64,000 bases of DNA from Eurosta solidaginis (lineage: Eukaryota; Arthropoda; Insecta; Diptera; Tephritidae), in assembly GCF_040869045.1 (NCBI RefSeq), contig NW_027137018.1, forward strand, positions 1-64,000, given 5' to 3'. The position numbers were made by a program, and so were the translations under genes. The stretch's first letter is position 1, and every line of letters starts with the position of its first letter. The notes below the pieces were generated by a model that worked only from the letters and a program-made list of their open reading frames with translations, searched no databases and was not told the DNA's origin. Shown here piece after piece: positions 13,080 through 26,300 of the stretch.

Positions 13080-13725
13080 CGCAATATGTAGGCTACACGA
13101 GAACGGAGACGTCGAGTAACCAAAACAAATGCGTTAAACAAATTCGTACACGTTATTTATCAATTTAACTCTAGAATTAAAGGATATACAACGAGAAACA
13201 ACGTTTGACAACCTTTAAACAGTTTTAATAACTATCTCAAAAATTATCGCTCTGATGCAAACAACTGATGAGTTATCTACTTAAATTTGATGAACAAAAC
13301 GACTTACGTATTTTAAACATGCTAACCTTTAGCCCGGTAAGTAAATTAAAAAAAAAACGCAATATGTAGGCTATACGAGAACGGAGACGTCGAGTAACCA
13401 AAACAAATGCGTTAAACAAATTCGTACACGTTATTTATCAATTTAACTCTAGAATTAAAGGATATACAACGAGAAACAACGTTTGACAACTTTTAAACAG
13501 TTTTAATAACTATCTCAAAAATTATCGCTCTGATGAAAACAACTGATGAGTTATCTACTTAAATTTGATGAACAAAACGACTTACGTATTTTAAACATGC
13601 TAACCTTTAGCCCGGTAAGCAAATTAAAAAAAAAACGCAATATGTAGGCTACACGAGAACGGAGACGTCGAGTAACCAAAACAAATGCGTTAAACAAATT
13701 CGTACACGTTATTTATCAATTTAAC

Positions 13726-16700
13726 TCTAGAATTAAAGGATATACAACGAGAAACAACGTTTGACAACCTTTAAACAGTTTTAATAACTATCTCAAAAAT
13801 TGTCGCTCTGATGCAAACAACTGCTGAGTTATCTACTCAAATTTGTTGAACAAAACGACTTACGTATTTTAAACATGCTAACCTTTAGCCCGGTAAGCAA
13901 ATTAAAAAAAAAACGCAATATGTAGGCTACACGAGAACGGAGACGTCGAGTAACCAAAACAAATGCGTTAAACAAATTCGTACACGTTATTTATCAATTT
14001 AACTCTAGAATTAAAGGATATACAACGAGAAACAACGTTTGACAACCTTTAAACAGTTTTAATAACTATCTCAAAAATTATCGCTCTGATGCAAACAACT
14101 GATGAGTTATCTACTTAAATATGATGAACAAAACGACTTACGTATTTTAAACATGCTAACCTTTAGCCAGGTAAGCAAATTAAAAAAAAAACGCAATATG
14201 TAGGCTACACGAGAACGGAGACGTCGAGTAACCAAAACAAATGCGTTAAACAAATTCGTACACGTTATTTATCAATTTAACTCTAGAATTAAAGTATATA
14301 CAACGAGAAACAACGTTTGACAACCTTTAAACAGTTTTAATAACTATCTCAAAAATTATCGCTCTGATGCAAACAACTGATGAGTTATCTACTTAAATTT
14401 GATGAACAAAACGACTTACGTATTTTAAACATGCTAACCTTTAGCCAGGTAAGCAAATTAAAAAAAAAACGCAATATGTAGGCTACACGAGAACGGAGAC
14501 GTCGAGTAACCAAAACAAATGCGTTAAACAAATTCGTACACGTTATTTATCAATTTAACTCTAGAATTAAAGGATATACAACGAGAAACAACGTTTGACA
14601 ACCTTTAAACAGTTTTAATAACTATCTCAAAAATTATCGCTCTGATGCAAACAACTGATGAGTTATCTACTTAAATATGATGAACAAAACGACTTACGTA
14701 TTTTAAACATGCTAACCTTTAGCCAGGTAAGCAAATTAAAAAAAAAACGCAATATGTAGGCTACACGAGAACGGAGACGTCGAGTAACCAAAACAAATGC
14801 GTTAAACAAATTCGTACACGTTATTTATCAATTTAACTCTAGAATTAAAGGATATACAACGAGAAACAACGTTTGACAACCTTTAAACAGTTTTAATAAC
14901 TATCTCAAAAATTGTCGCTCTGATGCAAACAACTGCTGAGTTATCTACTCAAATTTGTTGAACAAAACGACTTACGTATTTTAAACATGCTAACCTTTAG
15001 CCCGGTAAGCAAATTAAAAAAAAAACGCAATATGTAGGCTACACGAGAACGGAGACGTCGAGTAACCAAAACAAATGCGTTAAACAAATTCGTACACGTT
15101 ATTTATCAATTTAACTCTAGAATTAAAGGATATACAACGAGAAACAACGTTTGACAACCTTTAAACAGTTTTAATAACTATCTCAAAAATTATCGCTCTG
15201 ATGCAAACAACTGATGAGTTATCTACTTAAATATGATGAACAAAACGACTTACGTATTTTAAACATGCTAACCTTTAGCCAGGTAAGCAAATTAAAAAAA
15301 AAACGCAATATGTAGGCTACACGAGAACGGAGACGTCGAGTAACCAAAACAAATGCGTTAAACAAATTCGTACACGTTATTTATCAATTTAACTCTAGAA
15401 TTAAAGTATATACAACGAGAAACAACGTTTGACAACCTTTAAACAGTTTTAATAACTATCTCAAAAATTGTCGCTCTGATGCAAACAACTGCTGAGTTAT
15501 CTACTCAAATTTGTTGAACAAAACGACTTACGTATTTTAAACATGCTAACCTTTAGCCAGGTAAGCAAATTAAAAAAAAAACGCAATATGTAGGCTACAC
15601 GAGAACGGAGACGTCGAGTAACCAAAACAAATGCGTTAAACAAATTCGTACACGTTATTTATCAATTTAACTCTAGAATTAAAGGATATACAACGAGAAA
15701 CAACGTTTGACAACCTTTAAACAGTTTTAATAACTATCTCAAAAATTATCGCTCTGATGCAAACAACTGATGAGTTATCTACTTAAATTTGATGAACAAA
15801 ACGACTTACGTATTTTAAACATGCTAACCTTTAGCCAGGTAAGCAAATTAAAAAAAAAACGCAATATGTAGGCTACACGAGAACGGAGACGTCGAGTAAC
15901 CAAAACAAATGCGTTAAACAAATTCGTACACGTTATTTATCAATTTAACTCTAGAATTAAAGGATATACAACGAGAAACAACGTTTGACAACCTTTAAAC
16001 AGTTTTAATAACTATCTCAAAAATTATCGCTCTGATGCAAACAACTGATGAGTTATCTACTTAAATTTGATGAACAAAACGACTTACGTATTTTAAACAT
16101 GCTAACCTTTAGCCCGGTAAGCAAATTAAAAAAAAAACGCAATATGTAGGCTACACGAGAACGGAGACGTCGAGTAACCAAAACAAATGCGTTAAACAAA
16201 TTCGTACACGTTATTTATCAATTTAACTCTAGAATTAAAGGATATACAACGAGAAACAACGTTTGGCAACCTTTAAACAGTTTTAATAACTATCTCAAAA
16301 ATTATCGCTCTGATGCAAACAACTGATGAGTTATCTACTTAAATATGATGAACAAAACGACTTACGTATTTTAAACATGCTAACCTTTAGCCAGGTAAGC
16401 AAATTAAAAAAAAAACGCAATATGTAGGCTACACGAGAACGGAGACGTCGAGTAACCAAAACAAATGCGTTAAACAAATTCGTACACGTTATTTATCAAT
16501 TTAACTCTAGAATTAAAGGATATACAACGAGAAACAACGTTTGACAACCTTTAAACAGTTTTAATAACTATCTCAAAAATTATCGCTCTGATGCAAACAA
16601 CTGATGAGTTATCTACTTAAATTTGATGAACAAAACGACTTACGTATTTTAAACATGCTAACCTTTAGCCAGGTAAGCAAATTAAAAAAAAAACGCAATA

Positions 16701-19700
16701 TGTAGGCTACACGAGAACGGAGACGTCGAGTAACCAAAACAAATGCGTTAAACAAATTCGTACACGTTATTTATCAATTTAACTCTAGAATTAAAGGATA
16801 TACAACGAGAAACAACGTTTGACAACCTTTAAACAGTTTTAATAACTATCTCAAAAATTATCGCTCTGATGCAAACAACTGATGAGTTATCTACTTAAAT
16901 ATGATGAACAAAACGACTTACGTATTTTAAACATGCTAACCTTTAGCCCGGTAAGCAAATTAAAAAAAAAGCAATATGTAGGCTACACGAGAACGGAGAC
17001 GTCGAGTAACCAAAACAAATGCGTTAAACAAATTCGTACACGTTATTTATCAATTTAACTCTAGAATTAAAGGATATACAACGAGAAACAACGTTTGACA
17101 ACCTTTAAACAGTTTTAATAACTATCTCAAAAATTATCGCTCTGATGCAAACAACTGATGAGTTATCTACTTAAATATGATGAACAAAACGACTTACGTA
17201 TTTTAAACATGCTAACCTTTAGCCAGGTAAGCAAATTAAAAAAAAAACGCAATATGTAGGCTACACGAGAACGGAGACGTCGAGTAACCAAAACAAATGC
17301 GTTAAACAAATTCGTACACGTTATTTATCAATTTAACTCTAGAATTAAAGGATATACAACGAGAAACAACGTTTGACAACCTTTAAACAGTTTTAATAAC
17401 TATCTCAAAAATTATCGCTCTGATGCAAACAACTGATGAGTTATCTACTTAAATATGATGAACAAAACGACTTACGTATTTTAAACATGCTAACCTTTAG
17501 CCAGGTAAGCAAATTAAAAAAAAAACGCAATATGTAGGCTACACGAGAACGGAGACGTCGAGTAACCAAAACAAATGCGTTAAACAAATTCGTACACGTT
17601 ATTTATCAATTTAACTCTAGAATTAAAGGATATACAACGAGAAACAACGTTTGACAACCTTTAAACAGTTTTAATAACTATCTCAAAAATTATCGCTCTG
17701 ATGCAAACAACTGATGAGTTATCTACTTAAATATGATGAACAAAACGACTTACGTATTTTAAACATGCTAACCTTTAGCCAGGTAAGCAAATTAAAAAAA
17801 AAACGCAATATGTAGGCTACACGAGAACGGAGACGTCGAGTAACCAAAACAAATGCGTTAAACAAATTCGTACACGTTATTTATCAATTTAACTCTAGAA
17901 TTAAAGGATATACAACGAGAAACAACGTTTGACAACCTTTAAACAGTTTTAATAACTATCTCAAAAATTGTCGCTCTGATGCAAACAACTGCTGAGTTAT
18001 CTACTCAAATTTGTTGAACAAAACGACTTACGTATTTTAAACATGCTAACCTTTAGCCCGGTAAGCAAATTAAAAAAAAAACGCAATATGTAGGCTACAC
18101 GAGAACGGAGACGTCGAGTAACCAAAACAAATGCGTTAAACAAATTCGTACACGTTATTTATCAATTTAACTCTAGAATTAAAGGATATACAACGAGAAA
18201 CAACGTTTGACAACCTTTAAACAGTTTTAATAACTATCTCAAAAATTATCGCTCTGATGCAAACAACTGATGAGTTATCTACTTAAATATGATGAACAAA
18301 ACGACTTACGTATTTTAAACATGCTAACCTTTAGCCAGGTAAGCAAATTAAAAAAAAAACGCAATATGTAGGCTACACGAGAACGGAGACGTCGAGTAAC
18401 CAAAACAAATGCGTTAAACAAATTCGTACACGTTATTTATCAATTTAACTCTAGAATTAAAGTATATACAACGAGAAACAACGTTTGACAACCTTTAAAC
18501 AGTTTTAATAACTATCTCAAAAATTGTCGCTCTGATGCAAACAACTGATGAGTTATCTACTTAAATTTGATGAACAAAACGACTTACGTATTTTAAACAT
18601 GCTAACCTTTAGCCCGGTAAGCAAATTAAAAAAAAAACGCAATATGTAGGCTACACGAGAACGGAGACGTCGAGTAACCAAAACAAATGCGTTAAACAAA
18701 TTCGTACACGTTATTTATCAATTTAACTCTAGAATTAAAGGATATACAACGAGAAACAACGTTTGACAACCTTTAAACAGTTTTAATAACTATCTCAAAA
18801 ATTATCGCTCTGATGCAAACAACTGATGAGTTATCTACTTAAATATGATGAACAAAACGACTTACGTATTTTAAACATGCTAACCTTTAGCCAGGTAAGC
18901 AAATTAAAAAAAAAACGCAATATGTAGGCTACACGAGAACGGAGACGTCGAGTAACCAAAACAAATGCGTTAAACAAATTCGTACACGTTATTTATCAAT
19001 TTAACTCTAGAATTAAAGGATATACAACGAGAAACAACGTTTGACAACCTTTAAACAGTTTTAATAACTATCTCAAAAATTATCGCTCTGATGCAAACAA
19101 CTGATGAGTTATCTACTTAAATATGATGAACAAAACGACTTACGTATTTTAAACATGCTAACCTTTAGCCAGGTAAGCAAATTAAAAAAAAAACGCAATA
19201 TGTAGGCTACACGAGAACGGAGACGTCGAGTAACCAAAACAAATGCGTTAAACAAATTCGTACACGTTATTTATCAATTTAACTCTAGAATTAAAGGATA
19301 TACAACGAGAAACAACGTTTGACAAAAACAGTTTTAATAACTATCTCAAAAATTGTCGCTCTGATGCAAACAACTGATGAGTTATCTACTTAAATTTAAT
19401 GAACAAAACGACTTACGTATTTTAAACATGCTAACCTTTAGCCCGGTAAGCAAATTAAAAAAAAAACGCAATATGTAGGCTACACGAGAACGGAGACGTC
19501 GAGTAACCAAAACAAATGCGTTAAACAAATTCGTACACGTTATTTATCAATTTAACTCTAGAATTAAAGGATATACAACGATAAACAACGTTTGACAACC
19601 TTTAAACAGTTTTAATAACTATCTCAAAAATTTTCGCTCTGATGCAAACAACTGATGAGTTATCTACTTAAATTTGATGAACAAAACGACTTACGTATTT

Positions 19701-20390
19701 TAAACATGCTAACCTTTAGCCCGGTAAGCAAATTAAAAAAAAAACGCAATATGTAGGCTACACGAGAACGGAGACGTCGAGTAACCAAAACAAATGCGTT
19801 AAACAAATTCGTACACGTTATTTATCAATTTAACTCTAGAATTAAAGGATATACAACGAGAAACAACGTTTGACAACCTTTAAACAGTTTTAATAACTAT
19901 CTCAAAAATTATCGCTCTGATGCAAACAACTGATGAGTTATCTACTTAAATTTGATGAACAAAACGACTTACGTATTTTAAACATGCTAACCTTTAGCCC
20001 GGTAAGTAAATTAAAAAAAAAACGCAATATGTAGGCTATACGAGAACGGAGACGTCGAGTAACCAAAACAAATGCGTTAAACAAATTCGTACACGTTATT
20101 TATCAATTTAACTCTAGAATTAAAGGATATACAACGAGAAACAACGTTTGACAACTTTTAAACAGTTTTAATAACTATCTCAAAAATTATCGCTCTGATG
20201 AAAACAACTGATGAGTTATCTACTTAAATTTGATGAACAAAACGACTTACGTATTTTAAACATGCTAACCTTTAGCCCGGTAAGCAAATTAAAAAAAAAA
20301 CGCAATATGTAGGCTACACGAGAACGGAGACGTCGAGTAACCAAAACAAATGCGTTAAACAAATTCGTACACGTTATTTATCAATTTAAC
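13726..20390 (+). repeat. Higher-order repeat block A, copy 3 (24 monomers)
   Basis: This copy directly follows copy 2 and is the cleanest 24-mer (6,665 bp). Marker-by-marker agreement with copy 2 is listed there. The pair is a true tandem higher-order repeat: unit-to-unit variants inside a block are larger and more numerous than variants between the same position in the two blocks. To the right the register is lost. The next monomer (20,391 onward) is a ctgatgag/ttgatg type instead of the ctgctgag type that opens each 24-mer, so 20.39 kb is the edge of domain B. Confidence 0.9.
19321..19331 (+). repeat. Monomer variant with 5-bp deletion (3 of 4)
   Basis: Same deletion and linked variant; 6,665 bp (24 monomers) from the second, defining the block A period. 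Confidence 0.9.
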
Positions 20391-22910
20391 TCTAGAATTA
20401 AAGGATATACAACGAGAAACAACGTTTGACAACCTTTAAACAGTTTTAATAACTATCTCAAAAATTATCGCTCTGATGCAAACAACTGATGAGTTATCTA
20501 CTTAAATTTGATGAACAAAACGACTTACGTATTTTAAACATGCTAACCTTTAGCCCGGTAAGCAAATTAAAAAAAAAACGCAATATGTAGGCTACACGAG
20601 AACGGAGACGTCGAGTAACCAAAACAAATGCGTTAAACAAATTCGTACACGTTATTTATCAATTTAACTCTAGAATTAAAGGATATACAACGAGAAACAA
20701 CGTTTGACAACCTTTAAACAGTTTTAATAACTATCTCAAAAATTATCGCTCTGATGCAAACAACTGATGAGTTATCTACTTAAATTTGATGAACAAAAGG
20801 ACTTACGTATTTTAAACATGCTAACCTTTAGCCCGGTAAGCAAATTAAAAAAAAAAAGCAATATGTAGGCTACACGAGAACGGAGACGTCGAGTAACCAA
20901 AACAAATGCGTTAAACAAATTCGTACACGTTATTTATCAATTTAACTCTAGAATTAAAGGATATACAACGAGAAACAACGTTTGACAACCTTTAAACAAT
21001 TTTAATAACTATCTCAAAAATTATCGCTCTGATGCAAACAACTGATGAGTTATCTACTTAAATATGATGAACAAAACGACTTACGTATTTTAAACATGCT
21101 AACCTTTAGCCCGGTAAGCAAATTAAAAAAAAAACGCAATATGTAGGCTACACGAGAACGGAGACGTCGAGTAACCAAAACAAATGCGTTAAACAAATTC
21201 GTACACGTTATTTATCAATTTAACTCTAGAATTAAAGTATATACAACGAGAAACAACGTTTGAAAACCTTTAAACAGTTTTAATAACTATCTCAAAAATT
21301 GTCGCTCTGATGCAAACAACTGCTGAATTATCTACTCAAATATGATGAACAAAACGACTTACGTATTTTAAACATGCTAACCTTTAGCCAGGTAAGCAAA
21401 TTAAAAAAAAAACGCAATATGTAGGCTACACGAGAACGGAGACGTCGAGTAACCAAAACAAATGCGTTAAACAAATTCGTACACGTTATTTATCAATTTA
21501 ACTCTAGAATTAAAGGATATACAACGAGAAACAACGTTTGACCACCTTTAAACAATTTTAATAACTATCTCAAAAATTGTCGCTCTGATGCAAACAACTG
21601 ATGAGTTATCTACTTAAATTTGATGAACAAAACGACTTACGTATTTTAAACATGCTAACTTTTAGCCCGGTAAGCAAATTAAAAAAAAAACGCAATATGT
21701 AGGCTACACGAGAACGGAGACGTCGAGTAACCAAAACAAATGCGTTAAACAAATTTGTACACGTTATTTATCAATTTAACTCTAGAATTAAAGGATATAC
21801 AACGAGAAAAAACGTTTGACAACCTTTAAACAGTTTTAATAACTATCTCAAAAATTATCGCTCTGATGCAAACAACTGATGAGTTATCTACTTAAATTTG
21901 ATGAACAAAACGACTTACGTATTTTAAACATGCTAACTTTTAGCCCGGTAAGCAAATTAAAAAAAAAACGCAATATGTAGGCTACACGAGAACGGAGACG
22001 TCGAGTAACCAAAACAAATGCGTTAAACAAATTTGTACACGTTATTTATCAATTTAACTCTAGAATTAAAGGATATACAACGAGAAACAACGTTTGACAA
22101 CCTTTAAACAGTTTTAATAACTATCTCAAAAATTGTCGCTCTGATGCAAACAACTGATGAGTTATCTACTTAAATATGATGAACAAAACGACTTACGTAT
22201 TTTAAACATGCTAACCTTTAGCCAGGTAAGCAAATTAAAAAAAAAACGCAATATGTAGGCTACACGAGAACGGAGACGTCGAGTAACCAAAACAAATGCG
22301 TTAAACAAATTCGTACACGTTATTTATCAATTTAACTCTAGAATTAAAGGATATACAACGAGAAACAACGTTTGACAACCTTTAAACAGTTTTAATAACT
22401 ATCTCAAAAATTATCGCTCTGATGCAAACAACTGATGAGTTATCTACTTAAATATGATGAACAAAACGACTTACGTATTTTAAACATGCTAACCTTTAGC
22501 CAGGTAAGCAAATTAAAAAAAAACGCAATATGTAGGCTACACGAGAACGGAGACGTCGAGTAACCAAAACAAATGCGTTAAACAAATTCGTACACGTTAT
22601 TTATCAATTTAACTCTAGAATTAAAGGATATACAACGAGAAACAACGTTTGACAACCTTTAAACAGTTTTAATAACTATCTCAAAAATTGTCGGTCTGAT
22701 GCAAACAACTGATGAGTTATCTACTTAAATTTGATGAACAAAACGACTTACGTATTTTAAACATGCTAACCTTTAGCCCGGTAAGCAAATTAAAAAAAAA
22801 ACGCAATATGTAGGCTACACGAGAACGGAGACGTCGAGTAACCAAAACAAATGCGTTAAACAAATTCGTACACGTTATTTATCAATTTAACTCTAGAATT
22901 AAAGGATATA

Positions 22911-23355
22911 CAACCAGAAACAACGTTTGACAACCTTTAAACAGTTTTAATAACTATCTCAAAAATTGTCGCTCTGATGCAAACAACTGATGAGTTATCT
23001 ACTTAAATTTGATGAACAAAACGACTTACGTATTTTAAGTATGCTAACCTTTAGCCCGGTAAGCAAATTTAAAAAAAAACGCAATATGTAGGCTACACGA
23101 GAACGGAGACGTCGAGTAACCAAAACAAATGCGTTAAACAAATTCGTACACGTTATTTATCAATTTAACTCTAGAATTAAAGGATATACAACCAGAAACA
23201 ACGTTTGACAACCTTTAAACAGTTTTAATAACTATCTCAAAAATTGTCGCTCTGATGCAAACAACTGATGAGTTATCTACTTAAATATGATGAACAAAAC
23301 GACTTACGTATTTTAAGCATGCTAACCTTTAGCCCGGTAAGCAAATTTAAAAAAA
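22911..23355 (+). repeat. Adjacent monomer pair sharing private variants
   Basis: Two neighbouring monomers both carry caaccagaaac (22911 and 23189), a changed tattttaag(t/c)atgc (about 23,035 and 23,313) and aaatttaaaa in the A-run (about 23,064 and 23,342). Sharing of three private changes at exactly one-monomer spacing marks a single-unit duplication or conversion. Confidence 0.8.
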
Positions 23356-26300
23356 AACGCAATATGTAGGCTACACGAGAACGGAGACGTCGAGTAACCA
23401 AAACAAATGCGTTAAACAAATTCGTACACGTTATTTATCAATTTAACTCTAGAATTAAAGTATATACAACGAGAAGCAACGTTTGGCAACCTTTAAACAG
23501 TTTTAATAACTATCTCAAAAATTGTCGCTCTGATGAAAACAACTGCTGAGTTATCTACTCAAATATGATGAACAAAACGACTTACGTATTTTAAACATGC
23601 TAACCTTTAGCCAGGTAAGCAAATTAAAAAAAAAACGCAATATGTAGGCTACACGAGAACGGAGACGTCGAGTAACCAAAACAAATGCGTTAAACAAATT
23701 CGTACACGTTATTTATCAATTTAACTCTAGAATTAAAGGATATACAACGAGAAACAACGTTTGACAACCTTTAAACAATTTTAATAACTATCTCAAAAAT
23801 TGTCGCTCTGATGCAAACAACTGATGAGTTATCTACTTAAATTTGATGAACAAAACGACTTACGTATTTTAAACATGCTAACCTTTAGCCCGGTAAGCAA
23901 ATTAAAAAAAAAACGCAATATGTAGGCTACACGAGAACGGAGACGTCGAGTAACCAAAACAAATGCGTTAAGCAAATTCGTAAACGTTATTTATCAATTT
24001 AACTCTAGAATTAAAGGATATACAACGAGAAACAACGTTTGACAACCTTTAAACAGTTTTAATAACTATCTCAAAAATTATCGCTCTGATGCAAACAACT
24101 GATGAGTTATCTACTTAAATATGATGAACAAAACGACTTACGTATTTTAAACATGCCAACCTTTAGCCCGGTAAGCAAATTAAAAAAAAAACGCAATATG
24201 TAGGCTACACGAGAACGGAGACGTCGAGTAACCAAAACAAATGCGTTAAACAAATTCGTACACGTTATTTATCAATTTAACTCTAGAATTAAAGGATATA
24301 CAACGAGAAACAACGTTTGACAACCTTTAAACAGTTTTAATAACTATCTCAAAAATTATCGCTCTGATGCAAACAACTGATGAGTTATCTACTTAAATTT
24401 GATGAACAAAACGACTTACGTATTTTAAACATGCTAACCTTTAGCCCGGTAAGCAAATTAAAAAAAAAACGCAATATGTAGGCTACACGAGAACGGAGAC
24501 GTCGAGTAACCAAAACAAATGCGTTAAACAAATTCGTACACGTTATTTATCAATTTAACTCTAGAATTAAAGGATATACAACGAGAAACAACGTTTGACA
24601 ACCTTTAAACAGTTTTAATAACTATCTCAAAAATTATCGCTCTGATGCAAACAACTGATGAGTTATCTACTTAAATATGATGAACAAAACGACTTACGTA
24701 TTTTAAACATGCTAACCTTTAGCCCGGTAAGCAAATTAAAAAAAAAAACGCAATATGTGGGCTACACGAGAACGGAGACGTCGAGTAACCAAAACAAATG
24801 CGTTAAACAAATTCGTACACGTTATTTATCAATTTAACTCTAGAATTAAAGGATATACAACGAGAAACAACGTTTGACAACTTTTAAACAGTTTTAATAA
24901 CTATCTCAAAAATTATCGCTCTGATGCAAACAACTGATGAGTTATCTACTTAAATTTGATGAACAAAACGACTTACGTATTTTAAACATGCTAACCTTTA
25001 GCCCGGTAAGCAAATTAAAAAAAAACGCAATATGTAGGCTACACGAGAACGGAGACGTCGAGTAACCAAAACAAATGCGTTAAACAAATTCGTACACGTT
25101 ATTTATCAATTTAACTCTAGAATTAAAGGATATACAACGAGAAACAACGTTTGACAACCTTTAAACAGTTTTAATAACTATCTCAAAAATTATCGCTCTG
25201 ATGCAAACAACTGATGAGTTATCTACTTAAATATGATGAACAAAACGACTTACGTATTTTAAACATGCTAACCTTTAGCCAGGTAAGCAAATTAAAAAAA
25301 AAAACGCAATATGTAGGCTACACGAGAACGGAGACGTCGAGTAACCAAAACAAATGCGTTAAACAAATTCGTACACGTTATTTATCAATTTAACTCTAGA
25401 ATTAAAGGATATACAACGAGAAACAACGTTTGACAACTTTTAAACAGTTTTAATAACTATCTCAAAAATTATCGCTCTGATGCAAACAACTGATGAGTTA
25501 TCTACTTAAATTTGATGAACAAAACGACTTACGTATTTTAAACATGCTAACCTTTAGCCAGGTAAGCAAATTAAAAAAAAAACGCAATATGTAGGCTACA
25601 CGAGAACGGAGACGTCGAGTAACCAAAACAAATGCGTTAAACAAATTCGTACACGTTATTTATCAATTTAACTCTAGAATTAAAGGATATACAACGAGAA
25701 ACAACGTTTGACAACCTTTAAACAGTTTTAATAACTATCTCAAAAATTATCGCTCTGATGCAAACAACTGATGAGTTATCTACTTAAATATGATGAACAA
25801 AACGACTTACGTATTTTAAACATGCTAACCTTTAGCCAGGTAAGCAAATTAAAAAAAAAACGCAATATGTAGGCTACACGAGAACGGAGACGTCGAGTAA
25901 CCAAAACAAATGCGTTAAACAAATTCGTACACGTTATTTATCAATTTAGCTCTAGAATTAAAGGATATACAACGAGAAACAACGTTTGACAACCTTTAAA
26001 CAATTTTAATAACTATCTCAAAAATTATCGCTCTGATGCAAACAACTGATGAGTTATCTACTTAAATTTGATGAACAAAACGACTTACGTATTTTAAACA
26101 TGCTAACCTTTAGCCCGGTAAGCAAATTAAAAAAAAAACGCAATATGTAGGCTACACGAGAACGGAGACGTCGAGTAACCAAAACAAATGCGTTAAACAA
26201 ATTCGTACACGTTAATTATCAATTTAACTCTAGAATTAAAGGATATACAACGAGAAACAACGTTTGACAACCTTTAAACAGTTTTAATAACTATCTCAAA

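Larger units (their letters stand above)
7049..13725 (+). repeat. Higher-order repeat block A, copy 2 (24 monomers)
   Basis: Boundaries are set arbitrarily at the TCTAGA of corresponding monomers. All private markers recur in the next copy 6,665-6,671 bp downstream: aaagtatatac at 7621/14292 and 8739/15404, ctgctgag units at 8267/14933, 8819/15488 and 11325/17990, cgtttggc at 9593/16260, the A-run lacking cg at 10300/16967, the 5-bp deletion at 12656/19321, acgataaac at 12914/19579, ttttcgctc near 12967/19632, ggctatacg near 13371/20036, and gatgaaaac near 13535/20197. 6,665 bp is 24 monomers minus small deletions. Unlike copy 3, it has an A15 run at 13065-13079 and an inserted t near 11433. 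Confidence 0.9.
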
